64,000 nucleotides of DNA from Limibacter armeniacum (lineage in GTDB: Bacteria; Bacteroidota; Bacteroidia; Cytophagales; Flammeovirgaceae), in assembly GCF_036880985.1 (NCBI RefSeq), contig NZ_JBAJNO010000009.1:2640501-2704500 (forward strand), given 5' to 3'. A program made the translations under genes and the position numbers. The notes beneath the pieces were generated by a model that did not search any database, was not told the DNA's origin, and saw nothing but the letters and a program-made list of their open reading frames with translations. Below, piece by piece: positions 1-7,699 of this stretch (position 1 is its first letter; every line of letters starts with the position of its first letter).

Positions 1-126
1 TATATAAGCTTGTAACTCTGAATTTTTTCATACTGACATTGCTGAGAATGTATGGTTTAGGTCAAGTATAAGGTTCAATGTATTAGAATAATGCATAAAA
101 ATAGAAAATAAACTTAAGCCAAAAAA

Positions 127-160
127 AATGGCTCCTATTCTTGTTTGAATAGGAGCCATT
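127..160 (-). terminator. Intrinsic terminator of the yajC unit
   Basis: A perfect 14-bp inverted repeat (arms 127-140 and 147-160, 6-nt loop) ends, read on the minus strand, in a run of eight T. It lies just after the yajC stop codon. Nothing else recognisable is present in positions 1-126. Confidence 0.85.
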
Positions 161-185
161 TTATATTATGAAAAGACAAACTTAC

Positions 186-509
186 TTATTTTTTCTCTCC
201 ACCTCCGAACACTGTTTTTGTGTTCTCAAAAGAAATTGAAGACTTTTCAAATCTGATCTTAGTTCCTTTATCTACTTCTACCAGTACTGTGTCCCCTTCA
301 ATTGCAGCCACCGTACCGTGCATACCTCCAACAGTTACGACACTGTCACCCTTCTTTAATCCTTTTGAAAATTCTTGCTGCTGCTTTTGCTTCTTTTGCT
401 GAGGTCTCATCATAAAGAAATAGAAAATTGCCACCATGGCAACAATCATCAGGATTTGACTGTAGTTAGCCAACCCACCTCCAGCTTGTAAAAGTACTGT
501 ATAAAGCAT
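186..509 (-). CDS. yajC: Preprotein translocase subunit YajC
   Basis: YajC is the small inner-membrane partner of SecDF in the Sec holotranslocon. The 107-residue product has one transmembrane helix at about residues 18-33, followed by the family's RPQQKKQKQ-type basic stretch and a small cytoplasmic beta domain with the conserved VVTVGGMHG segment. The length is usual for the family. It is the last gene of a minus-strand series (nusB, YtxH, DUF1573, yajC), an order I associate with Bacteroidota, and a strong terminator follows it. Confidence 0.95.
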   Translation of the reverse strand: MLYTVLLQAGGGLANYSQILMIVAMVAIFYFFMMRPQQKKQKQQQEFSKGLKKGDSVVTVGGMHGTVAAIEGDTVLVEVDKGTKIRFEKSSISFENTKTVFGGGEKK

Positions 510-571
510 TGTTTTAAATTTTTATTCTCCCCATCATGAGGAAAACTTCAGTTTAGTTGATATTAAAATAT

Positions 572-598
572 AAACCCACAAGCAATGCCTGTGGGTTT
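572..598 (-). terminator. Hairpin between the DUF1573 gene and yajC
   Basis: A 9-bp inverted repeat (572-580 and 590-598, loop 9) lies directly after the DUF1573 stop. On the minus strand it is followed by a T/A-rich tract rather than a clean T run. It is probably a partial terminator or attenuator before yajC. Confidence 0.5.
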
Positions 599-608
599 TG
601 CAATATTA

Positions 609-1103
609 TTACATGGTCTTTACTGGACCTTCTGCTGTCTCTTCTTTAACCACATTACCTGTGATCTTAATTGATGATAGTCCATCTTCAATGTTAGCAT
701 AGATAGTAATAGCCTTGTTCTGTTGGCCAACTTTACCTCTACTGTTGAAGACTACTTTCAAGTCACCTGTTTCACCAGGAGCCACTGCCTCTTTAGGCCA
801 TTCAGGAGCAGTACAACCACAAGTTGTTTTCACATTCGTGATTTGCAGTGGAATACTTCCTGAGTTAGTAAACTTGAAGATATGCTCTACAACATCACCT
901 TGTTGGATATCACCGAAGTCATAAAGTTTCTCTTCGAATTCGATAGCAGCTACTGCTTCGTTAGTCTCAGTACCACCTGTACTAGTCTGAACTTTTACTA
1001 CATCTTCTGAACCTGCATTGCTCTTTTCTTTTTCAGCATTACACGCGAAAAGCATAGATGCACTCAATGCGCAAAGTCCAATTATTTTTGTGATTTTTTT
1101 CAT
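609..1103 (-). CDS. DUF1573 domain lipoprotein
   Basis: This 164-residue protein starts with a lipoprotein signal peptide; the lipobox LFAC puts the lipidated cysteine at residue 21. A DUF1573 domain, an immunoglobulin-like fold common in Bacteroidota envelopes, covers roughly residues 53-155 and contains the typical YDFGDI and TTCGCT segments. The molecular role of the family is not established. It is probably exported and anchored in a membrane. It sits between a YtxH gene and yajC on the same strand. Confidence 0.85.
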   Translation of the reverse strand: MKKITKIIGLCALSASMLFACNAEKEKSNAGSEDVVKVQTSTGGTETNEAVAAIEFEEKLYDFGDIQQGDVVEHIFKFTNSGSIPLQITNVKTTCGCTAPEWPKEAVAPGETGDLKVVFNSRGKVGQQNKAITIYANIEDGLSSIKITGNVVKEETAEGPVKTM

Positions 1104-1154
1104 AACCTTTAGCTCTATAAGGGTTTCAGGGTTATATAGTTAGATATTGATTTA

Positions 1155-1466
1155 TTATTCTGTATCTGGTCCAGATGCAATTTTATTTTTCAATGCATCA
1201 ACCTCATTCATCAATTGCTCAGCATGCTTGATGGCATCAGAAATCACTTTTTGTCCTTCTGTTTTAGCCGCAGAAATATGCTCATTGCGACCTTCCATCA
1301 AGTCATCAATCAGCTCTTGAAGACTTTCTTTGTATTTGTCAAGACGGTAGCTCAACCTATCTCTTGTACTCTTACCTTTATCTGGCGCGTAAAGTACTCC
1401 TACCAATGCACCTGCCGCAGCGCCTGCCAAAAAAGCCAGCAGAGAATTACCTGAATTTTTACTCAT
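1155..1466 (-). CDS. YtxH domain protein
   Basis: A 103-residue protein with an N-terminal glycine/alanine-rich hydrophobic helix (about residues 7-25), then APDKGKSTRDRL, the hallmark of YtxH/gas-vesicle-like small proteins. The rest is a charged amphipathic helix. YtxH proteins are stress-associated in Firmicutes and of unknown function in Bacteroidota. It lies 51 bp upstream of the DUF1573 gene on the same strand and may be co-transcribed with it. Confidence 0.8.
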   Translation of the reverse strand: MSKNSGNSLLAFLAGAAAGALVGVLYAPDKGKSTRDRLSYRLDKYKESLQELIDDLMEGRNEHISAAKTEGQKVISDAIKHAEQLMNEVDALKNKIASGPDTE

Positions 1467-1654
1467 TTGTGTGTGATTTTAGTGTGAAAAAAACTTCAGC
1501 GCTCTTCTCGATAAATTAAAATATTTATTAGAAAAGGAACTTTCCTTGTTCAATCGCCATATAGACGATTAAAGTAGAAAAATCAGCATTTTCTACCAAA
1601 AAAAATAAAAAACACCTTCAGTTTTCACTTTTTTAAGATTCTTCCTATATAAAA

Positions 1655-1701
1655 CAGATACTGAGCTTATTGAGTAATTGTTTCAATATTCCCAGTATCT
1701 G
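1655..1701 (-). terminator. Hairpin downstream of nusB
   Basis: A 9-bp inverted repeat (CAGATACTG at 1655-1663, complement at 1693-1701) with a long, partly pairing loop lies just after the nusB stop. The minus strand then reads into a T/A-rich tract. It is a probable but imperfect terminator. Confidence 0.45.
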
Positions 1702-1728
1702 CTTATACTTTTATCAAATCTTAAGATA

Positions 1729-2907
1729 TTATTTGTTATCGATGAGCCCTCTACCACTCTTTCTGATCTGACCACTCTTCATCATTTGGTCAGAAACAGC
1801 ATCTAGAATACCATTGATAAACTGCCAACTTTTTGGAGTAGAGTACATCTTTGAGATTTCAATAAACTCATTGATTGTCACTTTTACAGGGATATTAGGG
1901 AAGTTTACCATCTCTGTAAGTGCCATGCTCAAAAGAATGCTATCAACTCTTGCCATTCTTTCTTTCGCCCACTTTTTAGAGTTCTTACCAATTATCTCAA
2001 CGTAATCTCTCTCTTGTTGTAGTGTATGCTTATAAAGCTCTTCAAAGAACACCTTATCCTCATCCCAATTTTTAGAGATAGAAAGGAGCTCCAAATCAAC
2101 ATCACCTTCTTCGATGCTTTTTATCGTCTTTACAAGCATGCTTTTCAGGATTGTCTTGTTTTCGGTCCAGTTGATATCCTCTTCTTCGAAGACAGGCTCA
2201 ACCATATCATGCTTGAACATAAAGTCTTTCAGCAGGTAACGAGCGACAGTTTTGTCTCTTTCGAAGCTTTTCTCCTGATCAGCAAAAGCCATAAACGACT
2301 CTTCCTTTTTCAGAATTCTTAGCCACTCCTTCACTCGATCGATATCTTCAGCACGCTTGATCTTATGCTTTTCAATTTCTTCTGTAAGCTTAAAGTTTCT
2401 GTTAAGCTTTTCGATCAGCATATTTCCAGAAAGTATGTTATGAAGAATTGTATCTTTCTCAATATTCTTCACGCCACGCTCTACTTTTTGCTCCAGCTCT
2501 GATTGAGCATAGTCCGAAAGGTCAATCAGGTACTGTAAGAATTTCAGGTACTTGAAGTACAGTTTCTCTGTTTCGGAAAGCATTTTGGTTCTGAAACTTT
2601 CCTTATCGTTTTGTACAAGTGAACGATAGTAGGATACTGCATCAGCTCCAATTTTGATCATTTTTTCATCAAGCTTGTCACTTGTTAACTGAGATGTTCC
2701 ATCTTCATGGTTATGGGCAAGATACTCCAAAACCAATCTTTCCTTCTCTGCAACTTGCTCTTTGTGATCCTTACCGATTATGCTCAGTTCCTCGGCAAAC
2801 TCTTCTTTGATCTGATCTACAGCCAACTCGTAGTTAGACTCTTTACTTTGCTTGAAAGCATAAATGCTTTGCATTACCTTTACTCTAAGTATCCTTCGAT
2901 TGAGCAT
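1729..2907 (-). CDS. nusB: Transcription antitermination factor NusB (long form)
   Basis: NusB binds boxA RNA with NusE and supports rRNA transcription. The all-helical NusB fold is recognisable in the C-terminal part, roughly residues 240-375, including the segments RVDSILLSMALTEM and KVTINEFIEISKMYS. The product is 392 residues, over twice the length of the E. coli protein; the extra N-terminal half is helical and charged, as in other Bacteroidota NusB proteins. The start MLNRRILRVKVMQ is typical of this form. A -7 element lies about 105 bp upstream. Confidence 0.9.
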   Translation of the reverse strand: MLNRRILRVKVMQSIYAFKQSKESNYELAVDQIKEEFAEELSIIGKDHKEQVAEKERLVLEYLAHNHEDGTSQLTSDKLDEKMIKIGADAVSYYRSLVQNDKESFRTKMLSETEKLYFKYLKFLQYLIDLSDYAQSELEQKVERGVKNIEKDTILHNILSGNMLIEKLNRNFKLTEEIEKHKIKRAEDIDRVKEWLRILKKEESFMAFADQEKSFERDKTVARYLLKDFMFKHDMVEPVFEEEDINWTENKTILKSMLVKTIKSIEEGDVDLELLSISKNWDEDKVFFEELYKHTLQQERDYVEIIGKNSKKWAKERMARVDSILLSMALTEMVNFPNIPVKVTINEFIEISKMYSTPKSWQFINGILDAVSDQMMKSGQIRKSGRGLIDNK

Positions 2908-3012
2908 ATATAAAAACGATTTATCAAATTTTCAGAACCCAAAAAGGCACGTTTTGACTCAGAAAAACATACCTTTAGTCCTCATTTGGGAACATTTCCC
3001 CAAATTTCACCG

Positions 3013-3020
3013 CAAAGGTA
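3013..3020 (-). promoter_or_regulatory. Bacteroidota -7 element upstream of nusB
   Basis: On the minus strand the sequence TACCTTTG matches TANNTTTG, the -7 element recognised by the Bacteroidota primary sigma factor. No convincing -33 TTTG is present at the expected 19-20 bp spacing. Transcription would start near 3006, leaving a leader of about 100 nt before nusB. Confidence 0.45.
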
Positions 3021-3074
3021 TAAATTAAACACGGAATCTCTGAGAATGAGTCGTTTTTTGTACTTAATAGATCT

Positions 3075-3773
3075 TTATCGAGGAAGTGCAATCGTTGCTA
3101 TACTTACCTCCTTACAACCTTTTGAAACCAAAACCTTTATACAGGCTTCCAAAGTAGCTCCAGTCGTTACGACATCATCTACCAACAAAACCCTTAGCCC
3201 TCTAAGTTCGACGGCTGAATCTACACTAAATGCATCTTCCATATTTTCAAACCTAGCCATTCTACTTTTCTTGGTTTGACTCTCTGTATGACTCACCTTT
3301 TTAAGAAGGTTGACATCACAATTGACCTCAAGTATTTCAGAAAGACCTAATGCAAACCCATCACACTGATTATAACCTCTTCTTCTTCTCTTTACGGGAT
3401 GAATTGGCACAGGAACCACCAGATCAAACTGTCCTTCAAACTCTTGTCTAAGTTGACTTCCATACCAATAACCAAACATACTGCTCAATGATTCTGCTCC
3501 CTCATATTTTAATGCATGAAGTAATTGTTGTACACAACCACCTTTATTAAAGTAGCAATATGCAAAACCATATCTGACAGGTACTTTACCCCAAAACTTT
3601 CTAACCAATTCATTATCATTCGGAGTAGTGTGAAGGTCAGTTTCTGGAATTGTCAGTCTGCATTTTGTACATACCAACGCTTCATTATTTCCCAATACCT
3701 CTCCACAGCCATGACATGACTCTGGAAATAGTAGAAACAACAGGTCTTGAAAGTACTTTTTTATAAACATCAT
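3075..3773 (-). CDS. comF: ComF family phosphoribosyltransferase-like protein
   Basis: This 232-residue protein has the two parts of ComF. The N-terminal zinc finger carries cysteines at 20, 23, 35 and 38. The C-terminal phosphoribosyltransferase domain has the PRPP loop VLLVDDVVTTGAT at residues 195-207. ComF acts in DNA uptake during natural transformation in several bacteria; in Bacteroidota the role is inferred only. It is divergent from the AhpD-like gene and about 170 bp upstream of nusB on the same strand. Confidence 0.88.
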   Translation of the reverse strand: MMFIKKYFQDLLFLLFPESCHGCGEVLGNNEALVCTKCRLTIPETDLHTTPNDNELVRKFWGKVPVRYGFAYCYFNKGGCVQQLLHALKYEGAESLSSMFGYWYGSQLRQEFEGQFDLVVPVPIHPVKRRRRGYNQCDGFALGLSEILEVNCDVNLLKKVSHTESQTKKSRMARFENMEDAFSVDSAVELRGLRVLLVDDVVTTGATLEACIKVLVSKGCKEVSIATIALPR

Positions 3774-3903
3774 GAGTGCTTGGCGGTTATTATAACTTAC
3801 TTTGGGATAAAGGGTTATGACAGTGGAGGAGAACCTTTGTGATTATAATCATTAAATCATCAAAGCAATAGTCTAACAATCAACTCTTTTGTAATTTTGC
3901 AGG

Positions 3904-4251
3904 ATGAACAAGATAGAAGAATTTAGGTCTTTCAGAAGTGAGATGAACGAGAAGATTCTCGCTACTGACAATAAGGTAGTTAAGCGTATCTTTAGCTTAG
4001 ACTCTTTGGCTTTTAAGGAAGGGGCATTAGATGTGAAAACCAAAGAAATGATTGGTTTGACTATATCGTTATCCCTCAGATGTGATGACTGCGTAAAGTA
4101 TCATCTTGAGAAATGTAAGGAAGTAGGCTTTACAAATGAGCAAATTATTGAAGGCATGTCTATTGCCAACCTAATCGGTGGTACGATTGTCATTCCTCAT
4201 TTAAGAAGAGCTGTTGCTTATCTTGAGGAACTGGATAGCGAAACACTCTGA
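3904..4251 (+). CDS. Carboxymuconolactone decarboxylase / AhpD-like protein
   Basis: A 115-residue, all-helical protein of the CMD/AhpD family. The redox-active CxxC is at Cys60 and Cys63, followed by His67, giving the conserved CxxCxxxH arrangement of AhpD-type alkylhydroperoxidases. This form usually has peroxidase or reductase activity rather than the lactone decarboxylase activity of the family name. The exact substrate cannot be read from the sequence. A strong terminator follows. Confidence 0.85.
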   Translation: MNKIEEFRSFRSEMNEKILATDNKVVKRIFSLDSLAFKEGALDVKTKEMIGLTISLSLRCDDCVKYHLEKCKEVGFTNEQIIEGMSIANLIGGTIVIPHLRRAVAYLEELDSETL

Positions 4252-4266
4252 TTATTTTAATTGAAG

Positions 4267-4308
4267 GTGTAGTCGTACTGAGCTTATCAGCCTTGACTAC
4301 ACTTTTTT
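4267..4308 (+). terminator. Intrinsic terminator after the AhpD-like gene
   Basis: An 8-bp stem (GTGTAGTC at 4267-4274, GACTACAC at 4295-4302) is followed by six T residues. Confidence 0.75.
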
Positions 4309-4324
4309 ATTTATAATTGTGACC

Positions 4325-4678
4325 ATGACAGAAACTGAAATAAATATAGAGTGGAAAAAACTGACAATAAAGCTTCAGGAGTCTTTTCAAAAAGAGCCTG
4401 ACTTAAAGACAGTTTTGTTCCTCATCGGTGTACAAGAGCTAGGAAAAGGGGCTCAACACTTTAGTAAGGAAGAGAAGCAAGACCTGATGCATATTGCTAT
4501 ATGTAAGATATTGAGCTACTCCGGATATTACGAACTGGAAGGAGTAGACAAGGAAGGCTGGCCTATTTGGAAAAGTACCAAGAAGCTACCATTCCTAAAT
4601 ATTTTGAATCAGGAATCTTTATTGAAAATGCACGTACTTGAATATTTCGAGAAAGAAGTATTTGGTACTGAGCAATAA
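4325..4678 (+). CDS. Conserved hypothetical protein, 117 aa
   Basis: I cannot assign a function. The ORF could start at GTG 4319, but ATG 4325 (MTETEINIEWKK) is preferred. The product is soluble and mainly helical, with no signal peptide or membrane segment. It has a central FLIGVQELGKG segment and an aromatic C-terminal part (YYELEGVDKEGWPIW). It lies between two strong genes on the same strand and its codon use resembles its neighbours, so it looks real. I believe similar small proteins occur in other Bacteroidota, but this was not checked. Confidence 0.7.
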   Translation: MTETEINIEWKKLTIKLQESFQKEPDLKTVLFLIGVQELGKGAQHFSKEEKQDLMHIAICKILSYSGYYELEGVDKEGWPIWKSTKKLPFLNILNQESLLKMHVLEYFEKEVFGTEQ

Positions 4679-4741
4679 CTATCCCTTACGACTAACAATA
4701 ATTACATTGTTTAAACATTGAATTAACAATACAAACTTCTT

Positions 4742-5518
4742 ATGAAAATCATATCCTACAATGTCAATGGCATTAGAGCTGCCATGAATAAAGGCTTAAT
4801 AGACTGGCTAAAAGAAGAAAATCCCGATGTCATTTGTTTCCAAGAAGTGAAAGCTGAAGAAAATCAAGTGGCATTAGATGAGTTTCATAAGCTAGGGTAT
4901 GAAAATATTTACTGGTTTTCAGCTCAAAAGAAAGGGTATAGTGGAGTAGCAGTAGCTTCCAAAGTAAAGGCTGTTGGTTATTCAAAAGGAATGGGAGTAG
5001 AAGCCTATGACAATGAAGGAAGAACCATTAAAGTTGATTTTCCAGACTTTTCATTGATCAATGCTTATTTCCCTTCAGGGACATCAGGAGAAGAGCGTCA
5101 GCAATTTAAATACAGCTTTCTAGAAGATTTCAACCATTACATTGATGGGTTGAAAAGCGACCAACCGAACCTGGTCATCTGTGGAGATTTCAATATTTGC
5201 CATAAACCTATAGATATCCATAACCCTGTATCAAATAAAAACTCATCAGGCTTTTTGCCAGAGGAGCGAGAATGGGTTACTGATTTTATGGAAAAAAGAG
5301 AGTTTCAAGATGCCTTCCGTTCATTTGTTGAAGCTCCTCACAGATATAGCTGGTGGACATACAGAGCTGGAGCCAGAAAGAACAATAAAGGGTGGCGTAT
5401 TGACTATTTTATGGTAGCTAACTCTATGAAAGATAAAATGACAAATAGTGACATTCTGGATCAAGTTGTACATTCAGACCACTGCCCTGTGATGCTTCAG
5501 CTACACTGCCAAAACTAA
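4742..5518 (+). CDS. xth: Exodeoxyribonuclease III (AP endonuclease)
   Basis: The product belongs to the exonuclease III / APE1 family, which cleaves 5' to abasic sites in base-excision repair and degrades duplex DNA from 3' ends. The 258-residue length is normal. The visible metal and catalytic motifs are Asn7 in NVNGIRA, Glu35 in CFQEVK, GDFNICH with its Asp and Asn, and the C-terminal SDHCPV with His247. The start ATG 4742 gives the canonical MKIISYNVNG N-terminus. Confidence 0.95.
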   Translation: MKIISYNVNGIRAAMNKGLIDWLKEENPDVICFQEVKAEENQVALDEFHKLGYENIYWFSAQKKGYSGVAVASKVKAVGYSKGMGVEAYDNEGRTIKVDFPDFSLINAYFPSGTSGEERQQFKYSFLEDFNHYIDGLKSDQPNLVICGDFNICHKPIDIHNPVSNKNSSGFLPEEREWVTDFMEKREFQDAFRSFVEAPHRYSWWTYRAGARKNNKGWRIDYFMVANSMKDKMTNSDILDQVVHSDHCPVMLQLHCQN

Positions 5519-5845
5519 TCCTGACATTAATAACAACAGGAAACCACTTTTTGTCGAGATAATCCTTAAAAAGTCTGATAAAGAAATATTTTTAAATATT
5601 TTTATATCAATGGATTGTTTTTTCAATATACAACCCATGCACTTAAGTGGTGAATCGACTACTTAAGTGCATTGGCTGATATAACTAAACCTTAGTCAAT
5701 TCTCTTTTACTAAAGCTACTTTAAAAGTGCTAAGTAGAAATAAAACGAAGTGTTTGATCATTCGATAAATACCACTTGTGTATTCGTGATTGATTATAAA
5801 ACCTCTTCATAAAAAATGAGATTCAACTGAAAAGTCTTCTAACAC
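5519..5845. other. 327-bp gene-free stretch with one large inverted repeat
   Basis: This AT-rich spacer between xth and the peptide-binding lipoprotein gene contains no convincing ORF. Its only clear structure is the 12-bp inverted repeat at 5637-5672. I saw no -33/-7 pair and no T-run terminator. Confidence 0.6.
5637..5672. repeat. 12-bp perfect inverted repeat
   Basis: ATGCACTTAAGT at 5637-5648 is repeated as its complement at 5661-5672, with a 12-nt spacer. Each arm also contains the palindrome ACTTAAGT. Neither strand shows a T run after it, so it is more likely an RNA hairpin or a protein-binding site than a terminator. Confidence 0.6.
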
Positions 5846-7615
5846 ATGAAACGACTTACTACTATTTTCACCTTACTGCTGTGTACTCTAATCTACAGCT
5901 GTAAAACAACACCTGACGAAAGAACCCGTACCGACGAACTTAAAGCCGCTGATGGGGACAAGTTTTATGGTGGGATATTCAAGCTAAATGAACCTGAATA
6001 TATTAAGAATCTTTTTCCTCATAGCATTATTGATATTTACTCTTACAGAGTAGCATCGCAGATTTATGAAGGGCTTTTCAAGTTTGATCAAAGAAATCTA
6101 GAAGTTATCCCTAGTTTGGTTGAGGATTATTCTGTTAGTGAAGATCAAACTACTTATACATTTAAGTTAAAAGATGAAATCTATTTTCATGACGACGCCT
6201 GCTTCCCTAATGGAAAAGGCAAAAAGCTTTCGGCTGAAGATGTGAAGTACTGCTTTACACTGTCATGTAGTAAAAGCAAGAATAATCAAAGCAGTAACCT
6301 TTTTGTAGGTTTGGTTAAAGGAGCTAAGGAGTATTACGAAGCTAGCAGCACTAACTCTGAAGCTGAACAAACTGTTCCAGAAGTATCCGGAATAAAAGTA
6401 ATTGACAACCTAACATTGGAAATTACTTTGGAGGAGCCTAACTCAATGTTCCTTTACAACCTTGCTCGTCCTGGTGCATTTATCTTCCCAAAAGAGGCAT
6501 ACCAGCTGTATGGAGAGGAAATGAGAACCAAGTGTGTAGGTACAGGTCCTTTCAAGCTTGCCAGCGTTGACGAAGACATTTCCATCATTCTTAAAAAGAA
6601 TGAAAATTATCATGGTACTGATATGTATGGCAATAAGCTTCCATTTCTTGATGCAATTGTCATAACATTTGTGAAAGACAAAAAGATAGAAATGCTTCAA
6701 TTCAAGAAGCACGAATTGGACATGATGTACCGCATTCCAACAGAATATATCATCAATGTATTAGAGGAAAGCAGTGATGCTAATGCTAATAAGCAATATG
6801 AGCTACAGCGTGTTCCTGAGATGTCAACTCAATGCTTAGCCTTCAATAACAGCAGCAAAGTTTTCAAGGATGTAAACGTTAGGAAAGCCTTCTCTTTTGC
6901 TATTGACAGAGAGCGTATTTTAGACTATATTCTAAACGGAGAAGGTTATAAGGAGGGTATTCATGGTATAACGCCTCCCGTCTTCAATAAGTATGATATC
7001 ACAAAGATTAAAGGTTATTCTTTCAATATCGATTCAGCTAAGATCTATTTAAGCAAAGCAGGGTATCCTAATGGAAAAGGTTTTCCAACTGTAACTTTAG
7101 ATTTGAACACTGAAGGGGAACAATACAGCAATGTTGCACTTGAAGTGAAAAAGCAACTTGAGAGTCACCTCAATATCAACATTGATCTCAAAATTTCTCC
7201 TTTCGCACAAATTGTAGAAAAGAGCACCTCAGGTAACTATGAATTCTTAAGACTTGCTTGGATTGCTGACTACCCAAGTCCTGAAAATTACCTTTGGGCA
7301 TACCACAGTAAATCTCTACCTGAAAACCCTGATGAGAAATCATATCCTAACCTGACTAGGTACAAAAACCCTTTGTTTGATAAATACTATGAGCAAGCAA
7401 TGGCAGCAAAATCAACTGATGAGGCTTTTGAAAATTTCATGAAAGCTGAAAAAGTACTTATGCAGGATGCGCCATTTTTGGTTCTTTGGTATGACGAAGG
7501 ATATAGACTGATTCAGTCATACGTAAAAGACTTTCCTAATAACCCAATGCAGTACAGAGACTTCAGTACTGTATACTTCAGCAATGAAAAAGATTTTATG
7601 GCCCAAGCTGAATAA
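5846..7615 (+). CDS. ABC transporter substrate-binding lipoprotein, peptide/nickel family 5
   Basis: A 589-residue DppA/OppA-type solute-binding protein. The lipoprotein signal ends at IYSC with Cys19 as the lipidation site. The SBP family 5 core follows, with SYRVASQIYEGLFKF near residue 60 and YTFKLKDEIYFHDD near residue 115, both characteristic. Such proteins capture oligopeptides for an ABC importer. No permease or ATPase genes lie nearby, so the protein either works with a distant transporter or is an orphan. Confidence 0.88.
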   Translation: MKRLTTIFTLLLCTLIYSCKTTPDERTRTDELKAADGDKFYGGIFKLNEPEYIKNLFPHSIIDIYSYRVASQIYEGLFKFDQRNLEVIPSLVEDYSVSEDQTTYTFKLKDEIYFHDDACFPNGKGKKLSAEDVKYCFTLSCSKSKNNQSSNLFVGLVKGAKEYYEASSTNSEAEQTVPEVSGIKVIDNLTLEITLEEPNSMFLYNLARPGAFIFPKEAYQLYGEEMRTKCVGTGPFKLASVDEDISIILKKNENYHGTDMYGNKLPFLDAIVITFVKDKKIEMLQFKKHELDMMYRIPTEYIINVLEESSDANANKQYELQRVPEMSTQCLAFNNSSKVFKDVNVRKAFSFAIDRERILDYILNGEGYKEGIHGITPPVFNKYDITKIKGYSFNIDSAKIYLSKAGYPNGKGFPTVTLDLNTEGEQYSNVALEVKKQLESHLNINIDLKISPFAQIVEKSTSGNYEFLRLAWIADYPSPENYLWAYHSKSLPENPDEKSYPNLTRYKNPLFDKYYEQAMAAKSTDEAFENFMKAEKVLMQDAPFLVLWYDEGYRLIQSYVKDFPNNPMQYRDFSTVYFSNEKDFMAQAE

Positions 7616-7621
7616 TTAGAA

Positions 7622-7651
7622 AATGGCAGTACTTTTCAAGGTACTGCCATT
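7622..7651. terminator. Hairpin after the peptide-binding protein gene
   Basis: An 11-bp perfect inverted repeat (7622-7632 and 7641-7651, 8-nt loop) lies just after the stop codon. No T run follows on the plus strand, so it may stabilise the 3' end or terminate only weakly. Confidence 0.45.
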
Positions 7652-7699
7652 CAATACTAGCACAAGTTTGGCCTTCACTACTTTAAAACTGCAACGCTT

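Noticed and set aside
3892-3899. TAATTTTG as promoter of the AhpD-like gene
   Set aside because: It ends four bases before the start codon and has no -33 element; a start site would fall inside the coding region.
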